From contig JAJBVJ010000271.1 of the NCBI GenBank assembly GCA_020859875.1, positions 1 to 17,899 of the forward strand: DNA of 17,899 bases. The letters are read 5' to 3'. Below, one piece after another: positions 5,580 through 12,223 of the stretch. The notes under the pieces are model-generated. The model was given only the letters and a program-made list of their open reading frames with translations. It did no database searches and was not told the origin of the DNA. Made by a program: the position numbers and the translations under genes. Every line of letters begins with the position of its first letter. Within the stretch, counting starts at the first letter, position 1. Source of the DNA: Rikenellaceae bacterium. GTDB lineage: Bacteria > Bacteroidota > Bacteroidia > Bacteroidales > Rikenellaceae.

Positions 5580-7541
5580 ATGAGCAACGAACTGGAACAA
5601 CCTAAATTAAACGAACAGGAAGAATATTCGGCCTCCAGCATACAGGTGTTGGAAGGCCTCGAGGCCGTGCGCAAGCGCCCCGCGATGTATATCGGGGATA
5701 TCGGCGAGAAAGGTCTGCACCACCTCGTTTACGAGGTGGTGGACAACTCGATCGACGAGGCCTTGGCCGGATATTGCAGCAATATAGAGGTCACCATTAA
5801 CGAGGACAACTCGATCACGGTCTCGGACGACGGGCGCGGAATTCCGGTCGACCACCACGAAAAAGAGGGCAAGTCGGCTCTCGAAGTGGTACTTACGGTG
5901 CTCCATGCAGGGGGAAAGTTCAACAAGGATTCCTACAAGGTCTCCGGCGGGCTCCACGGCGTGGGTGTCTCCTGTGTGAATGCCCTTTCGAACCTTCTGG
6001 TAGCCGAGGTGCGCTCGCGGGACGGTAAAGTCTACCGCCAGCAGTACAGCAAGGGTGCCCCGATCACCGAGCTCGAGATCGTCGGGGAAACCGACCAAAC
6101 GGGAACTACCATCACTTTCAAGCCCGACGACACTATTTTCATAGTCACCGAATACAATTACGACATCCTCTCGGCAAGGCTGAGGGAGCTGGCCTTCCTG
6201 AACAAGGGCGTGCACCTGAATATTACAGACAAAAGGCGCAGGGACGATAGCGGGAATTATATCCGCAATGAGTATTACTCGACCGAGGGGCTCAAGGAAT
6301 TTATCCGCTTTCTCGACGCCACGCGCGAGCCCCTGATCGAGGATTCGATCTACCTCGACACCGAAAAGGACGGCATCCCCGTGGAGGCTGCACTCCAGTA
6401 TAACACGGGCTTCACCGAGAGCGTCTATTCCTATGTTAACAATATCAACACCATAGAGGGGGGAACCCACCTCACCGGGTTCCGCCGGGCCCTTACCCGC
6501 ACCCTGAAAAAGTATGCCGACGAGTCGGGAATGCTCTCGAAGCTCAAGTTCGAGATCAGCGGCGACGACTTCCGCGAAGGGCTCACGGCCATCATTTCAG
6601 TAAAGGTTCAGGAGCCGCAGTTCGAGGGGCAGACCAAGACAAAGCTGGGCAACAGCGAAGTCTCCCCGGCGGTGGATTACGCCATATCACAGGCCCTCAC
6701 CCACTATCTCGAGGAGCACCCCAAGGATGCCCGCCAGATTGTCGAGAAGGTGATCCTCGCCGCCACCGCCCGCCATGCGGCGCGTAAGGCGCGGGAGCTC
6801 GTTCAGCGCAAGACCGTCCTCTCGGGGTCGGGTCTTCCGGGCAAGCTGGCCGACTGCTCTTCGCGCGATCGGCAGCGTACGGAGATTTTCTTCGTCGAAG
6901 GTGACTCGGCAGGCGGTACGGCCAAACAGGGCCGCGACCGCGAATTCCAGGCCATCATGCCGCTCAGGGGCAAGATACTGAATGTGGAGAAAGCACAGGA
7001 GCATAAGATGTGGGAAAACGAGGAGATAAAGAATATGTTTCTGGCCATCGGGGTAACCAAGGGCACCGAAGAAGACAGCAAGGCCCTCAATATGGACAAA
7101 CTCCGCTACAACAAGATAATAATAATGACCGATGCCGACGTGGACGGAAGCCACATCGCCACGCTGATGCTTACCTTCTTCTTCCGCGAGATGAAGGCTC
7201 TGATCGAGAACGGCCACGTGTACATTGCCACACCGCCCCTTTATCTCTACAAAAAAGGCAAGATCGAGCGTTACTGCTGGTCGGACGAGGAGCGCGATGC
7301 CGTCGCCGAAGAGTTCGGGGCGAAGGGTGCCCATGTGCAAAGGTACAAAGGTCTGGGTGAGATGAATGCCGAACAGCTCTGGGACACGACTATGAATCCC
7401 GAAACCCGCATCTTGCGGCAGGTTACCATAGACAGCGCCGCCGAGGCCGACCGAATATTCTCCATGCTTATGGGGGACGACGTGCCGCCGCGCCGCGAAT
7501 TTATCGAAAAGCACGCGACATACGCCAATATCGATGCGTGA
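5580..7541 (+). CDS. gyrB: DNA gyrase subunit B
   Basis: A 653-residue protein, the usual length for Bacteroidota GyrB. The N-terminal GHKL ATPase domain shows E52-VVDN56, DDGRGIP (83-89) and GGLHGVGV (123-130). The TOPRIM domain shows EGDSAGG starting at the catalytic Glu about residue 440, and the metal-binding D518-A-D-V-D522-GSH. The C-terminal RYKGLGEMNAEQLWDTTMNPETR favours GyrB over ParE. With GyrA it introduces negative supercoils in DNA. The frame is open upstream to a TTG at 5499 overlapping the FtsE-like stop, but that extension is Lys/Gly-rich and unlike the family, so the ATG at 5580 (MSNELEQ) is preferred. It is probably cotranscribed with the FtsE-like gene. About 1.4 kb of noncoding DNA follows. 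Confidence 0.97.
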   Translation: MSNELEQPKLNEQEEYSASSIQVLEGLEAVRKRPAMYIGDIGEKGLHHLVYEVVDNSIDEALAGYCSNIEVTINEDNSITVSDDGRGIPVDHHEKEGKSALEVVLTVLHAGGKFNKDSYKVSGGLHGVGVSCVNALSNLLVAEVRSRDGKVYRQQYSKGAPITELEIVGETDQTGTTITFKPDDTIFIVTEYNYDILSARLRELAFLNKGVHLNITDKRRRDDSGNYIRNEYYSTEGLKEFIRFLDATREPLIEDSIYLDTEKDGIPVEAALQYNTGFTESVYSYVNNINTIEGGTHLTGFRRALTRTLKKYADESGMLSKLKFEISGDDFREGLTAIISVKVQEPQFEGQTKTKLGNSEVSPAVDYAISQALTHYLEEHPKDARQIVEKVILAATARHAARKARELVQRKTVLSGSGLPGKLADCSSRDRQRTEIFFVEGDSAGGTAKQGRDREFQAIMPLRGKILNVEKAQEHKMWENEEIKNMFLAIGVTKGTEEDSKALNMDKLRYNKIIIMTDADVDGSHIATLMLTFFFREMKALIENGHVYIATPPLYLYKKGKIERYCWSDEERDAVAEEFGAKGAHVQRYKGLGEMNAEQLWDTTMNPETRILRQVTIDSAAEADRIFSMLMGDDVPPRREFIEKHATYANIDA

Positions 7542-7693
7542 GACAGGAGTGCTCTTTACTTCGAGAGAGGAACCTCCTTCCTCCCTTAGGCGGTATACCC
7601 TGGGGCCGAGCCTGCCGGCGGCATGATTCCGGTTTCGGCACTTTGGCGTCCGGCTAAACTTTCCATGCTTGGGATTTTTCTCTCTCGACTCGT
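7542..7693. other. gyrB 3' flank without a gene
   Basis: No open frame of interest is seen. TCGAGAGAG (7561-7569) and CTCTCTCGA (7681-7689) are inverted copies about 110 nt apart. GAGCCTGCCGGCGGC (7608-7622), running into an ATGATTCCGGTTT tail, recurs in rearranged order at 8772-8808. I see no clear T-run terminator for gyrB. Confidence 0.5.
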
Positions 7694-7865
7694 CTATCCG
7701 AATGCAAAGTTCTTTCTCCCTACTTTTGTCTTGATGAAACCGACGAACGAAGCAAGGGCAGAGCCAAACGAAGCTTGAGCTATGCCCCGCAAGAAGGAGT
7801 AAAAGGAACTTAAGCAAAGCTTGAGCTATGCCTTGCAAGGAGGAGGAAAAGGAACTTAAAAGGGG
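7694..7865 (+). repeat. Structured repeat element, array unit 1 (internally duplicated)
   Basis: The 5' flank CTATCCGAATG (7694-7704) is shared with the copy at 8392. TACTTTTG (7721-7728) precedes the conserved ACCGACGAACGAA (7739-7751). The variable hairpin spans 7756-7787 (GGGCA/TGCCC outside, CAAAC-GAA-GCTTG inside), followed by AAGAAGGAG and the triloop hairpin AAG-GAA-CTT (7803-7811). The second half is then repeated: AAGCTTGAGCTATGCC recurs at 7817-7832, AAGGAGGAGGAA is at 7837-7848, and AAG-GAA-CTT recurs at 7849-7857. The unit ends with AAAAGGGG (7858-7865), which can pair with CCC and CTTTT in the left flank. Confidence 0.75.
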
Positions 7866-7921
7866 AAAGAAAAACAGCCATAAACTCCTCTTACGGGTAC
7901 CACTATTGAAAATCCCCCTAT

Positions 7922-8019
7922 CCGGCGGAGCCGGAACCGACGAACGAAGCGGGAGGAGAGACTGCTCGCAGGCTCGACCTCGCAAGGAGGAGGAAGACCG
8001 AAGGTCAAAAACCCCGCCG
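7922..8019 (+). repeat. Structured repeat element, array unit 2
   Basis: The outer stem CGGCGG (7923-7928) / CCGCCG (8014-8019) encloses ACCGACGAACGAA (7936-7948). The variable hairpin is 7949-7983 (GCG/CGC, AGG/CCT, GAG/CTC, CTGC/GCAG), followed by AAGGAGGAGGAA (7984-7995) and the triloop hairpin GACC-GAA-GGTC (7996-8006). The same architecture is built here from a different, GC-rich stem sequence. Confidence 0.75.
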
Positions 8020-8084
8020 TTTTTAGCCGGAGCAGGGAAAAAGTTGCGTGAGGGATATCACCTGAGTTATCGTGTAACGAGGGA

Positions 8085-8159
8085 ACCGAGGAACGAAGCA
8101 GGAGCAGAGCCAAGCGAAGCTTGAGCTATGCCTTGCAAGGACGAGGAAGGGCAAAGCCC
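8085..8159 (+). repeat. Structured repeat element, array unit 3
   Basis: ACCGAGGAACGAA (8085-8097, one change from consensus) is followed by a hairpin (8104-8131: GCA/TGC, AGC/GCT, then CAAGC-GAA-GCTTG). Next come AAGGACGAGGAA (8137-8148) and a terminal hairpin GGGC-AAA-GCCC (8149-8159). An outer stem is not obvious apart from a possible GGGA/TCCC. The core elements and their order are conserved. Confidence 0.7.
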
Positions 8160-8211
8160 AACAAATGCTCCCGGAAGCTGGCGCCTGATCCGGCGCGGCG
8201 GTGTCTTTTTG

Positions 8212-8305
8212 CCACTTTTTGGACACTCAACCGACGAACGAAATATGAGCCAAGTAGCTTGCTGACTTGGCCATACAAGGAGGAGGAAAACGAAGTTAAA
8301 AGTGG
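8212..8305 (+). repeat. Structured repeat element, array unit 4
   Basis: The outer stem CCACTTTT (8212-8219) / AAAAGTGG (8298-8305) is a perfect 8-bp match. It encloses ACCGACGAACGAA (8230-8242), a hairpin (8244-8275: TATG/CATA and GCCAAGT/ACTTGGC), AAGGAGGAGGAA (8277-8288) and the triloop hairpin AAC-GAA-GTT (8289-8297). Relative to copy 1 both strands of the outer stem have changed together. This is the cleanest complete unit in the window. Confidence 0.8.
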
Positions 8306-8391
8306 AAATAAAACAACCTTCCTTAATTGCTATTCTCAACCATTCCCTAACCACCATAATATCCCCGTGCCGGGTTTTCTATTAGGGATCG

Positions 8392-8646
8392 CTATCCGAA
8401 TGTACGGTTGTTTCTTCGGCACTTTTTGTCTTGATACAACCGACGCAGCGGAGCGAAGGCTGCCGAGTTTTACTCGGAGCAGCCTGAGCCGCAAGGAGGA
8501 AAACGAAGTTAAAAGTAGCAAAAAGTCAAGGCCTGACCGGCTTTTCCCCGCCGAATGTTTACAGCTCGGAGCACTAAAATTTTTAACACTCATTATTCCG
8601 ATTCCATCGGAATAATTCAAACAGGAAAAAATTTCTTACGCGCTCC
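8392..8646 (+). repeat. Structured repeat element, array unit 5 (near-identical to copy 1)
   Basis: This copy starts with the shared flank CTATCCGAATG (8392-8402). The 5' strand begins at 8439 and the long hairpin occupies 8448-8492. The triloop hairpin AAC-GAA-GTT is 8502-8510 and AAAAGTAG is 8511-8518. The left strand ACTTTTTG (8421-8428) can pair either with AAAAGT (8511-8516) or, over 8 bp, with CAAAAAGT (8519-8526). The AT-rich hairpin at 8592-8616 has an 11-bp stem with loop TCC, against 10 bp with loop TACC in copy 1. The second inverted repeat of copy 1 is weakened here (GGAGC/GCTCC only). Confidence 0.8.
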
Positions 8647-8665
8647 TTCGCCCATTCGACCGTCC

Positions 8666-8691
8666 GCCGGAGAGCCGGAGCTCTCGCCGGC
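8666..8691. repeat. GC-rich hairpin
   Basis: GCCGG-AGAGC and GCTCT-CG-CCGGC pair around CGGA, a 10-bp stem with a two-base bulge. A short TTTT-containing tail follows at a distance, so it is at best a weak terminator for a transcript crossing the repeat array. Confidence 0.35.
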
Positions 8692-8771
8692 CTGATTTTC
8701 ATGCCACAGAATGTGTGCTCTATCTGATTACCCGTTCGAAACGGAAGATTCTCTTCCCCGGGCCACCCCCA

Positions 8772-8817
8772 CCGGCGGCATGGTTCCGGTTTTGAGCCTG
8801 CCGGCGGCCGGCCTTAA
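8772..8817. repeat. Short GC-rich repeat, permuted copy of 7608-7634
   Basis: CCGGCGGCATGGTTCCGGTTT (8772-8792) differs by one base from 7614-7634. GAGCCTGCCGGCGGC (8794-8808) is identical to 7608-7622. The two modules overlap head-to-tail at 7608 but are in the reverse order here. GGCGGCCGGCCTTAA (about 8803-8817) recurs near 288-302. Confidence 0.6.
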
Positions 8818-8891
8818 TCCCGATACCTGAAAATTATCTATTGGGGCCCTTTTTCGAAAACAGCCGGCGCATGAAAATTGCGGGTATTTTA

Positions 8892-8899
8892 TATCTTTG
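8892..8899 (+). promoter_or_regulatory. -7 promoter box TATCTTTG ahead of udk
   Basis: A perfect TAnnTTTG box 25 nt before the udk ATG at 8925. A -33 TTTG at the expected distance is not seen. Confidence 0.55.
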
Positions 8900-8924
8900 A
8901 AAGCGTAACCAGAAAGTAAAAATC

Positions 8925-9545
8925 ATGGATGTTACCGTTATAGGTGTTGCCGGGGGTACCGGTTCGGGGAAGAGCACCCTGGTCAAAAGGCTGCAGGAGG
9001 CGTTCAAAGGGGACGATGTAGTCACCCTGAGCCACGACTTCTACTACAAGAATTATCCCGACCTTACCTTCGAAGAGCGCACCAAGCTCAATTACGACCA
9101 TCCGCAGTCTTTCGATACCGACATGATGGTCGCTCACGTGAAGATGCTCAAGAGCGGGGTTCCGGTCGACCGGCCGGTCTATTCCTTTGTCGAGCACGCC
9201 CGGATGGAGCAGACCGTCACGGTGCTCCCCTCGAAAGTGCTGATTGTGGAGGGAATACTGATCTTCGACCACCGGGAACTTCGGGAGCTTATGGACATGA
9301 AGGTCTTTGTGGATACCGATGCCGACCTGAGGCTCTCGCGCAGGCTTCTGCGCGACGTTGTGGAACGCGGCAGGACTATGGAGTCGGTGGTCAACCAGTA
9401 TATTCAGACGGTGAAACCCATGCACGAGGAGTTCGTGGAGCCCTCGAAGAAATATGCCGACGTGATTATTCCAGAGGGGGGATTCAACTCTGTCGCGGTG
9501 TCGATGCTGATCGAGAATATAAAATCGGTTATCCGCTCCAAGTAG
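8925..9545 (+). CDS. udk: Uridine kinase
   Basis: A 206-residue P-loop kinase of the uridine kinase family, the usual length. Walker A is GGTGSGKS (10-17). SHDFYYKNYPDLTFEERTKLN (from residue 36) carries the substrate-binding Asp-Phe-Tyr-Tyr region, and YDHPQSFD follows. VEGILIF and the DTDADLRLSRRLLRDVVERGR lid region complete the family pattern. It phosphorylates uridine and cytidine with NTP in the cytoplasm (pyrimidine salvage). It has its own -7 box just downstream of the repeat array, so expression may be independent of gyrB. The flavin-reductase-like gene starts 50 nt after its stop. Confidence 0.95.
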   Translation: MDVTVIGVAGGTGSGKSTLVKRLQEAFKGDDVVTLSHDFYYKNYPDLTFEERTKLNYDHPQSFDTDMMVAHVKMLKSGVPVDRPVYSFVEHARMEQTVTVLPSKVLIVEGILIFDHRELRELMDMKVFVDTDADLRLSRRLLRDVVERGRTMESVVNQYIQTVKPMHEEFVEPSKKYADVIIPEGGFNSVAVSMLIENIKSVIRSK

Positions 9546-9595
9546 TCGCCCGGGCATATTTTTTGACTCACCGTACACTACAAAAACGGCATTGT

Positions 9596-10108
9596 ATGGA
9601 TAAGATAAATTTAAAGAGTATCGAGCCGTCCCAAATCGAGGGAAATTTTATCGACCTGATCGGCAAGCAGTGGATGCTGGTTACAGCCGGTACACCGGAG
9701 AGTTTCAACACCATGACCGCCAGCTGGGGATCTGCCGGTACCCTGTGGAACCTGCCGGTGGCGCTCTGTTTCGTGCGGCCGCAGCGCTATACCTTCCGGT
9801 TCATGGAGGAGTATGACAACTTTACCCTGAGTTTTCTGGGAAGCGGCTACCGGCGGGAGCTGGCCCTTCTGGGAAGCCTCTCCGGACGCGACACTGACAA
9901 GGTTGCCCGGGCCGGTCTTACACCGGTGGCAACATCTTCGGGTGTGGCTTTCGCCCAGGCCCGGCTGGTGCTCGATTGCCGGAAGATATACGGCGATTTC
10001 CTCTCGAAGGAGGCCTTTGTCGACAGTACGATTCCGGGCAAGATCTACCCGGACGACGACTTCCATAAGATGTTTATCGGCAAGATCACCGGTGCCTGGA
10101 TGAAATGA
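9596..10108 (+). CDS. Flavin reductase-like FMN-binding split-barrel protein
   Basis: A 170-residue protein of the flavin reductase-like (FMN-binding split barrel) family. MTASWGSAGTLWNLPVALCF and the following RPQRYTFRFMEEYDNFTLSFL match the FMN-contacting strands of this family, and a short C-terminal region (DDDFHKMFIGKITG) closes the barrel. Such proteins bind FMN and reduce it, or act in flavin-dependent oxidoreductions; the substrate here is unknown. The frame is open upstream to a TTG at 9563, but the ATG at 9596 (MDKINLK) gives the family's usual N-terminus. It lies 50 nt after udk on the same strand, and cotranscription is possible. Confidence 0.85.
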   Translation: MDKINLKSIEPSQIEGNFIDLIGKQWMLVTAGTPESFNTMTASWGSAGTLWNLPVALCFVRPQRYTFRFMEEYDNFTLSFLGSGYRRELALLGSLSGRDTDKVARAGLTPVATSSGVAFAQARLVLDCRKIYGDFLSKEAFVDSTIPGKIYPDDDFHKMFIGKITGAWMK

Positions 10109-10210
10109 CCCGCCCGGGCGGGGTGTGGAAGCCGCCGGATCCGGGAACGAGACCGCCCGGTTAGTACCATATTTGCACACGGTGGGAAATAATTTAATAC
10201 GGTAAAAAAG

Positions 10211-10630
10211 ATGGGTTTTCTCAAAGATTTCAAGGCATTCGCCATGCGGGGCAACGTGATCGACCTTGCGGTGGGCGTAGTTGTGGGTGGAGCCTTCGGG
10301 CAGATCGTAAATTCGCTGGTGGCCGACATTATCATGCCGCCCGTGGGGATACTGGTCGGCGGGGTCGATTTCACCGACCTTGCATTCATCCTCAAAAAGG
10401 CCACAGCCGATCCCCCTGCCGTCTCGATAAAATACGGCGCTTTCCTGCAAACCTGCATCAACTTCCTGATAATCGCCTTTTCGATCTTCCTCTTCGTGCG
10501 GCTTCTCTCCAAACTCGAGCGTAAAAAAGACCAGACACCGACCACCGTACCGCCCACCAAAGACCAGGAACTCCTCGGTGAGATCCGCGACCTTCTGAAA
10601 ACGCAGAACCGGGATTTGGAAAACAAGTAA
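10211..10630 (+). CDS. mscL: Large-conductance mechanosensitive channel MscL
   Basis: A 139-residue protein with the MscL layout. The N-terminal amphipathic segment is MGFLKDFKAFAMRGNVIDLAVGV. TM1 is glycine-rich (GVVVGGAFGQIVNSLVADIIMPPVG), followed by a periplasmic loop (about 50-75). TM2 is LQTCINFLIIAFSIFLFVRLL, and a charged cytoplasmic helix ends RDLLKTQNRDLENK. It forms a homopentameric inner-membrane pore that opens under membrane tension during osmotic downshock. The leader contains CATATTTG (10168-10175), one mismatch from the -7 consensus, which may be its promoter. The porin gene downstream has its own promoter. Confidence 0.96.
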   Translation: MGFLKDFKAFAMRGNVIDLAVGVVVGGAFGQIVNSLVADIIMPPVGILVGGVDFTDLAFILKKATADPPAVSIKYGAFLQTCINFLIIAFSIFLFVRLLSKLERKKDQTPTTVPPTKDQELLGEIRDLLKTQNRDLENK

Positions 10631-10648
10631 CCGGCCTTTTATCGCGTA

Positions 10649-10678
10649 TTGCGGTATCTGAAAAATGAAATACCTTTG
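10649..10678 (+). promoter_or_regulatory. Bacteroidota promoter for the porin gene
   Basis: TTG (10649-10651), 19 nt, then TACCTTTG (10671-10678): a -33/-7 pair with canonical spacing. Transcription would start near 10685, giving a leader of about 22 nt. Confidence 0.65.
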
Positions 10679-10706
10679 CACCCTGTAAACCAAACTTACA
10701 GGAGGA

Positions 10707-11843
10707 ATGTTGCAAAAGATAGTTCTTGCCGTGCTCACAGCTTTCACCGTCACGGCGGCGGCCCGGGCCGAAGGGGCGGACAGTGTCGAAGTTTCCGGCG
10801 TCAGCTATATCCCCGAAGTGTTCGGGGCCGTCAAGGCCAAATTCGAAACGAGCCTTTATGACGGCAGTCACCGTTTCAATGTGCGCAATTCCCGAATCGG
10901 GGTGCGGGGACATGCCAGCCCGCGGATGAAATATGCCATCCAGATAGATTTCAGCAACGAGGGCAAACTCTCCATCCTCGATTCCTACGTAACCTATTAT
11001 ACCGACCGGTTCGAGGCCACCCTCGGCCAGCAGCAATACCGGTTCAGCACAGATCTGGACCGCGGCCCCAACACGAGTATATTTTCCAACCGCTCCTTTC
11101 TCGCCAAATTCCTAACAACGTACTATACCACCACCTATAACGGCAGCCACACAGGCCACACGGTCTCGTCCATCGGTTCGAGGGATCTGGGGGCACTGGT
11201 GAGGTACCGCCTGCCGAAAGTGCCTGCAAGGATCAATTTCGGACTTTTCAACGGATCGGGCACCAACAATCCCGAGTGGGACAACAAGATAAACATAGTT
11301 ACGAAACTGGAACTGGGCCGGCCACTCGGGTTTCACGGGGCCCTCGGCCATTACAACGGCCACACCCCGGCCAGTACCAAGGTGTTCCACGAGGCGGACG
11401 GAACCGTCTCGGTTGTGGAACATACCCAGCGTATGCGGCTGTGGGGTGCGGAGCTGAGTTATTCGGCCGAAAATTTCACCATCGAGAGCGAATATGCCCA
11501 GCGCAGGCTCCGCATGGACGGTCTGCGGCTGATGCATACGGCGCATGTCCAGGGCTACTATCAGTTCCACCTTCCCAAATCGAAAGTTATGGAATATATC
11601 GCCCCCGTCGGCAGGTGGGATATCGGGGAAAATATAGAGTTCGCCGATACGGACGGACTGCTGGACATCTTCTCGGCCAACAGGGCCACCGTCGGGGTCA
11701 ATTTCGGCTTTACCGGCAAGATAGTGGGCTCGGAACTGCGCCTGCAGTTCGAAAAATATTTCGTCAACCGCCGCCCGGGGGACTTTTCGCGTAACCAGTT
11801 GTTGCAGGATAAGGTCACACTCGAGATCGTGGCTACCTTCTGA
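10707..11843 (+). CDS. Outer-membrane porin, phosphate-selective porin O/P family
   Basis: A 378-residue outer-membrane beta-barrel protein. Residues 1-21 are a Sec signal peptide with an A-R-A cleavage site before E22. The mature protein has alternating aromatic/polar strands: RNSRIGVRGHASPRMKYAIQIDF is the characteristic first part of OprP/OprO-like porins, followed by LDSYVTYY and LGQQQYRFSTD. It ends in Phe, the usual signal for outer-membrane assembly by BAM. The substrate cannot be inferred; the family name does not prove phosphate selectivity in Bacteroidota. AGGAGGA (10700-10706) abuts the ATG at 10707. That is closer than a functional Shine-Dalgarno needs, but no alternative start is better. 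It has its own promoter at 10649-10678. Confidence 0.85.
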   Translation: MLQKIVLAVLTAFTVTAAARAEGADSVEVSGVSYIPEVFGAVKAKFETSLYDGSHRFNVRNSRIGVRGHASPRMKYAIQIDFSNEGKLSILDSYVTYYTDRFEATLGQQQYRFSTDLDRGPNTSIFSNRSFLAKFLTTYYTTTYNGSHTGHTVSSIGSRDLGALVRYRLPKVPARINFGLFNGSGTNNPEWDNKINIVTKLELGRPLGFHGALGHYNGHTPASTKVFHEADGTVSVVEHTQRMRLWGAELSYSAENFTIESEYAQRRLRMDGLRLMHTAHVQGYYQFHLPKSKVMEYIAPVGRWDIGENIEFADTDGLLDIFSANRATVGVNFGFTGKIVGSELRLQFEKYFVNRRPGDFSRNQLLQDKVTLEIVATF

Positions 11844-11877
11844 CGGTATCGTGGGGATCAAAATTAGAGGTTATTCT

Positions 11878-11908
11878 TTTGCAGATTTAAAATAAAAACC
11901 TACTTTTG
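11878..11908 (+). promoter_or_regulatory. Promoter of the tRNA gene
   Basis: TTTG (11878-11881), 19 nt, then TACTTTTG (11901-11908): an exact Bacteroidota -33/-7 promoter. Transcription would start near 11915, about 22 nt before the mature tRNA 5' end. Confidence 0.75.
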
Positions 11909-11936
11909 CACTGCTTTACCCCCAAGGGTGACAGTC

Positions 11937-12010
11937 GCCGGGATAGCTCAGCTGGTCAGAGCGCATGATTCATAATCATGAGGTCGGGAGTTCAAGTCTC
12001 CCTCCCGGTA
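11937..12010 (+). tRNA. tRNA with CAU anticodon, probably elongator tRNA-Met
   Basis: A 74-nt cloverleaf: acceptor GCCGGGA (11937-11943) / TCCCGGT (12003-12009) with A73, D-arm GCTC/GAGC, anticodon stem CATGA/TCATG with loop TTCATAA (anticodon CAT), and T-arm GGGAG-TTCAAGT-CTCCC. CCA is not encoded. Position 1-72 is a G-U wobble. It lacks the initiator marks (a 1-72 mismatch of C-A type and three G-C pairs in the anticodon stem), so it is elongator Met or the lysidine-modified Ile2 isoacceptor. I favour Met with moderate confidence. It is flanked by its own promoter and terminator. Confidence 0.92.
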
Positions 12011-12030
12011 CGAAATATAAATAACGGATG

Positions 12031-12054
12031 GCCGCAGTTATGCGGCTTTTTTTT
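12031..12054 (+). terminator. Intrinsic terminator of the tRNA transcript
   Basis: GCCGCA (12031-12036), loop GTTA, TGCGGC (12041-12046), then eight T residues (12047-12054). This is a textbook rho-independent terminator 20 nt after the tRNA. Confidence 0.85.
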
Positions 12055-12174
12055 ATGCGCACCGCTTCCTGGTCGGGCTTCGAAAACACTCCGGGTCGGC
12101 TCGGGGCCGCGTCACAAAGGGGATGTCTTTCGGATATGGTTTCCGCCGGAGGGGGAGAAGCTGCCCGTAGCAAA

Positions 12175-12202
12175 TAAGGGAGGCTGTTCGGCCCCCCCCT
12201 TA
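12175..12202 (-). terminator. Possible terminator of the rhamnosidase gene
   Basis: TAAGGG and GGC pair with GCC and CCCTTA across TGTTCG, with extra C residues bulged. It lies 22 nt beyond the stop of the minus-strand gene. No solid T-run follows on that strand, so the call is weak. Confidence 0.3.
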
Positions 12203-12223
12203 TCGTTGGATATTCCCTCCGCT

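Noticed and set aside
7828..8615. Plus-strand open frames of 98 and 164 codons across the repeat array
   Set aside because: They run through several structured units, change frame between units, and the shared MPxK start is followed by a stop in one unit. No recognisable domain.
7739..8646. Known small self-cleaving ribozyme (hammerhead, twister, HDV)
   Set aside because: I could not place the conserved cores of these classes in the units; a covariance-model search would settle it.
7542..8924. CRISPR array
   Set aside because: The repeated parts are unevenly spaced (145-209 nt), vary in sequence and contain internal hairpins; there are no uniform short repeats and spacers and no cas genes.
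10700..10706. AGGAGGA as Shine-Dalgarno of the porin gene
   Set aside because: It directly abuts the ATG, too close for normal pairing, and Bacteroidota genes here generally lack such sites.
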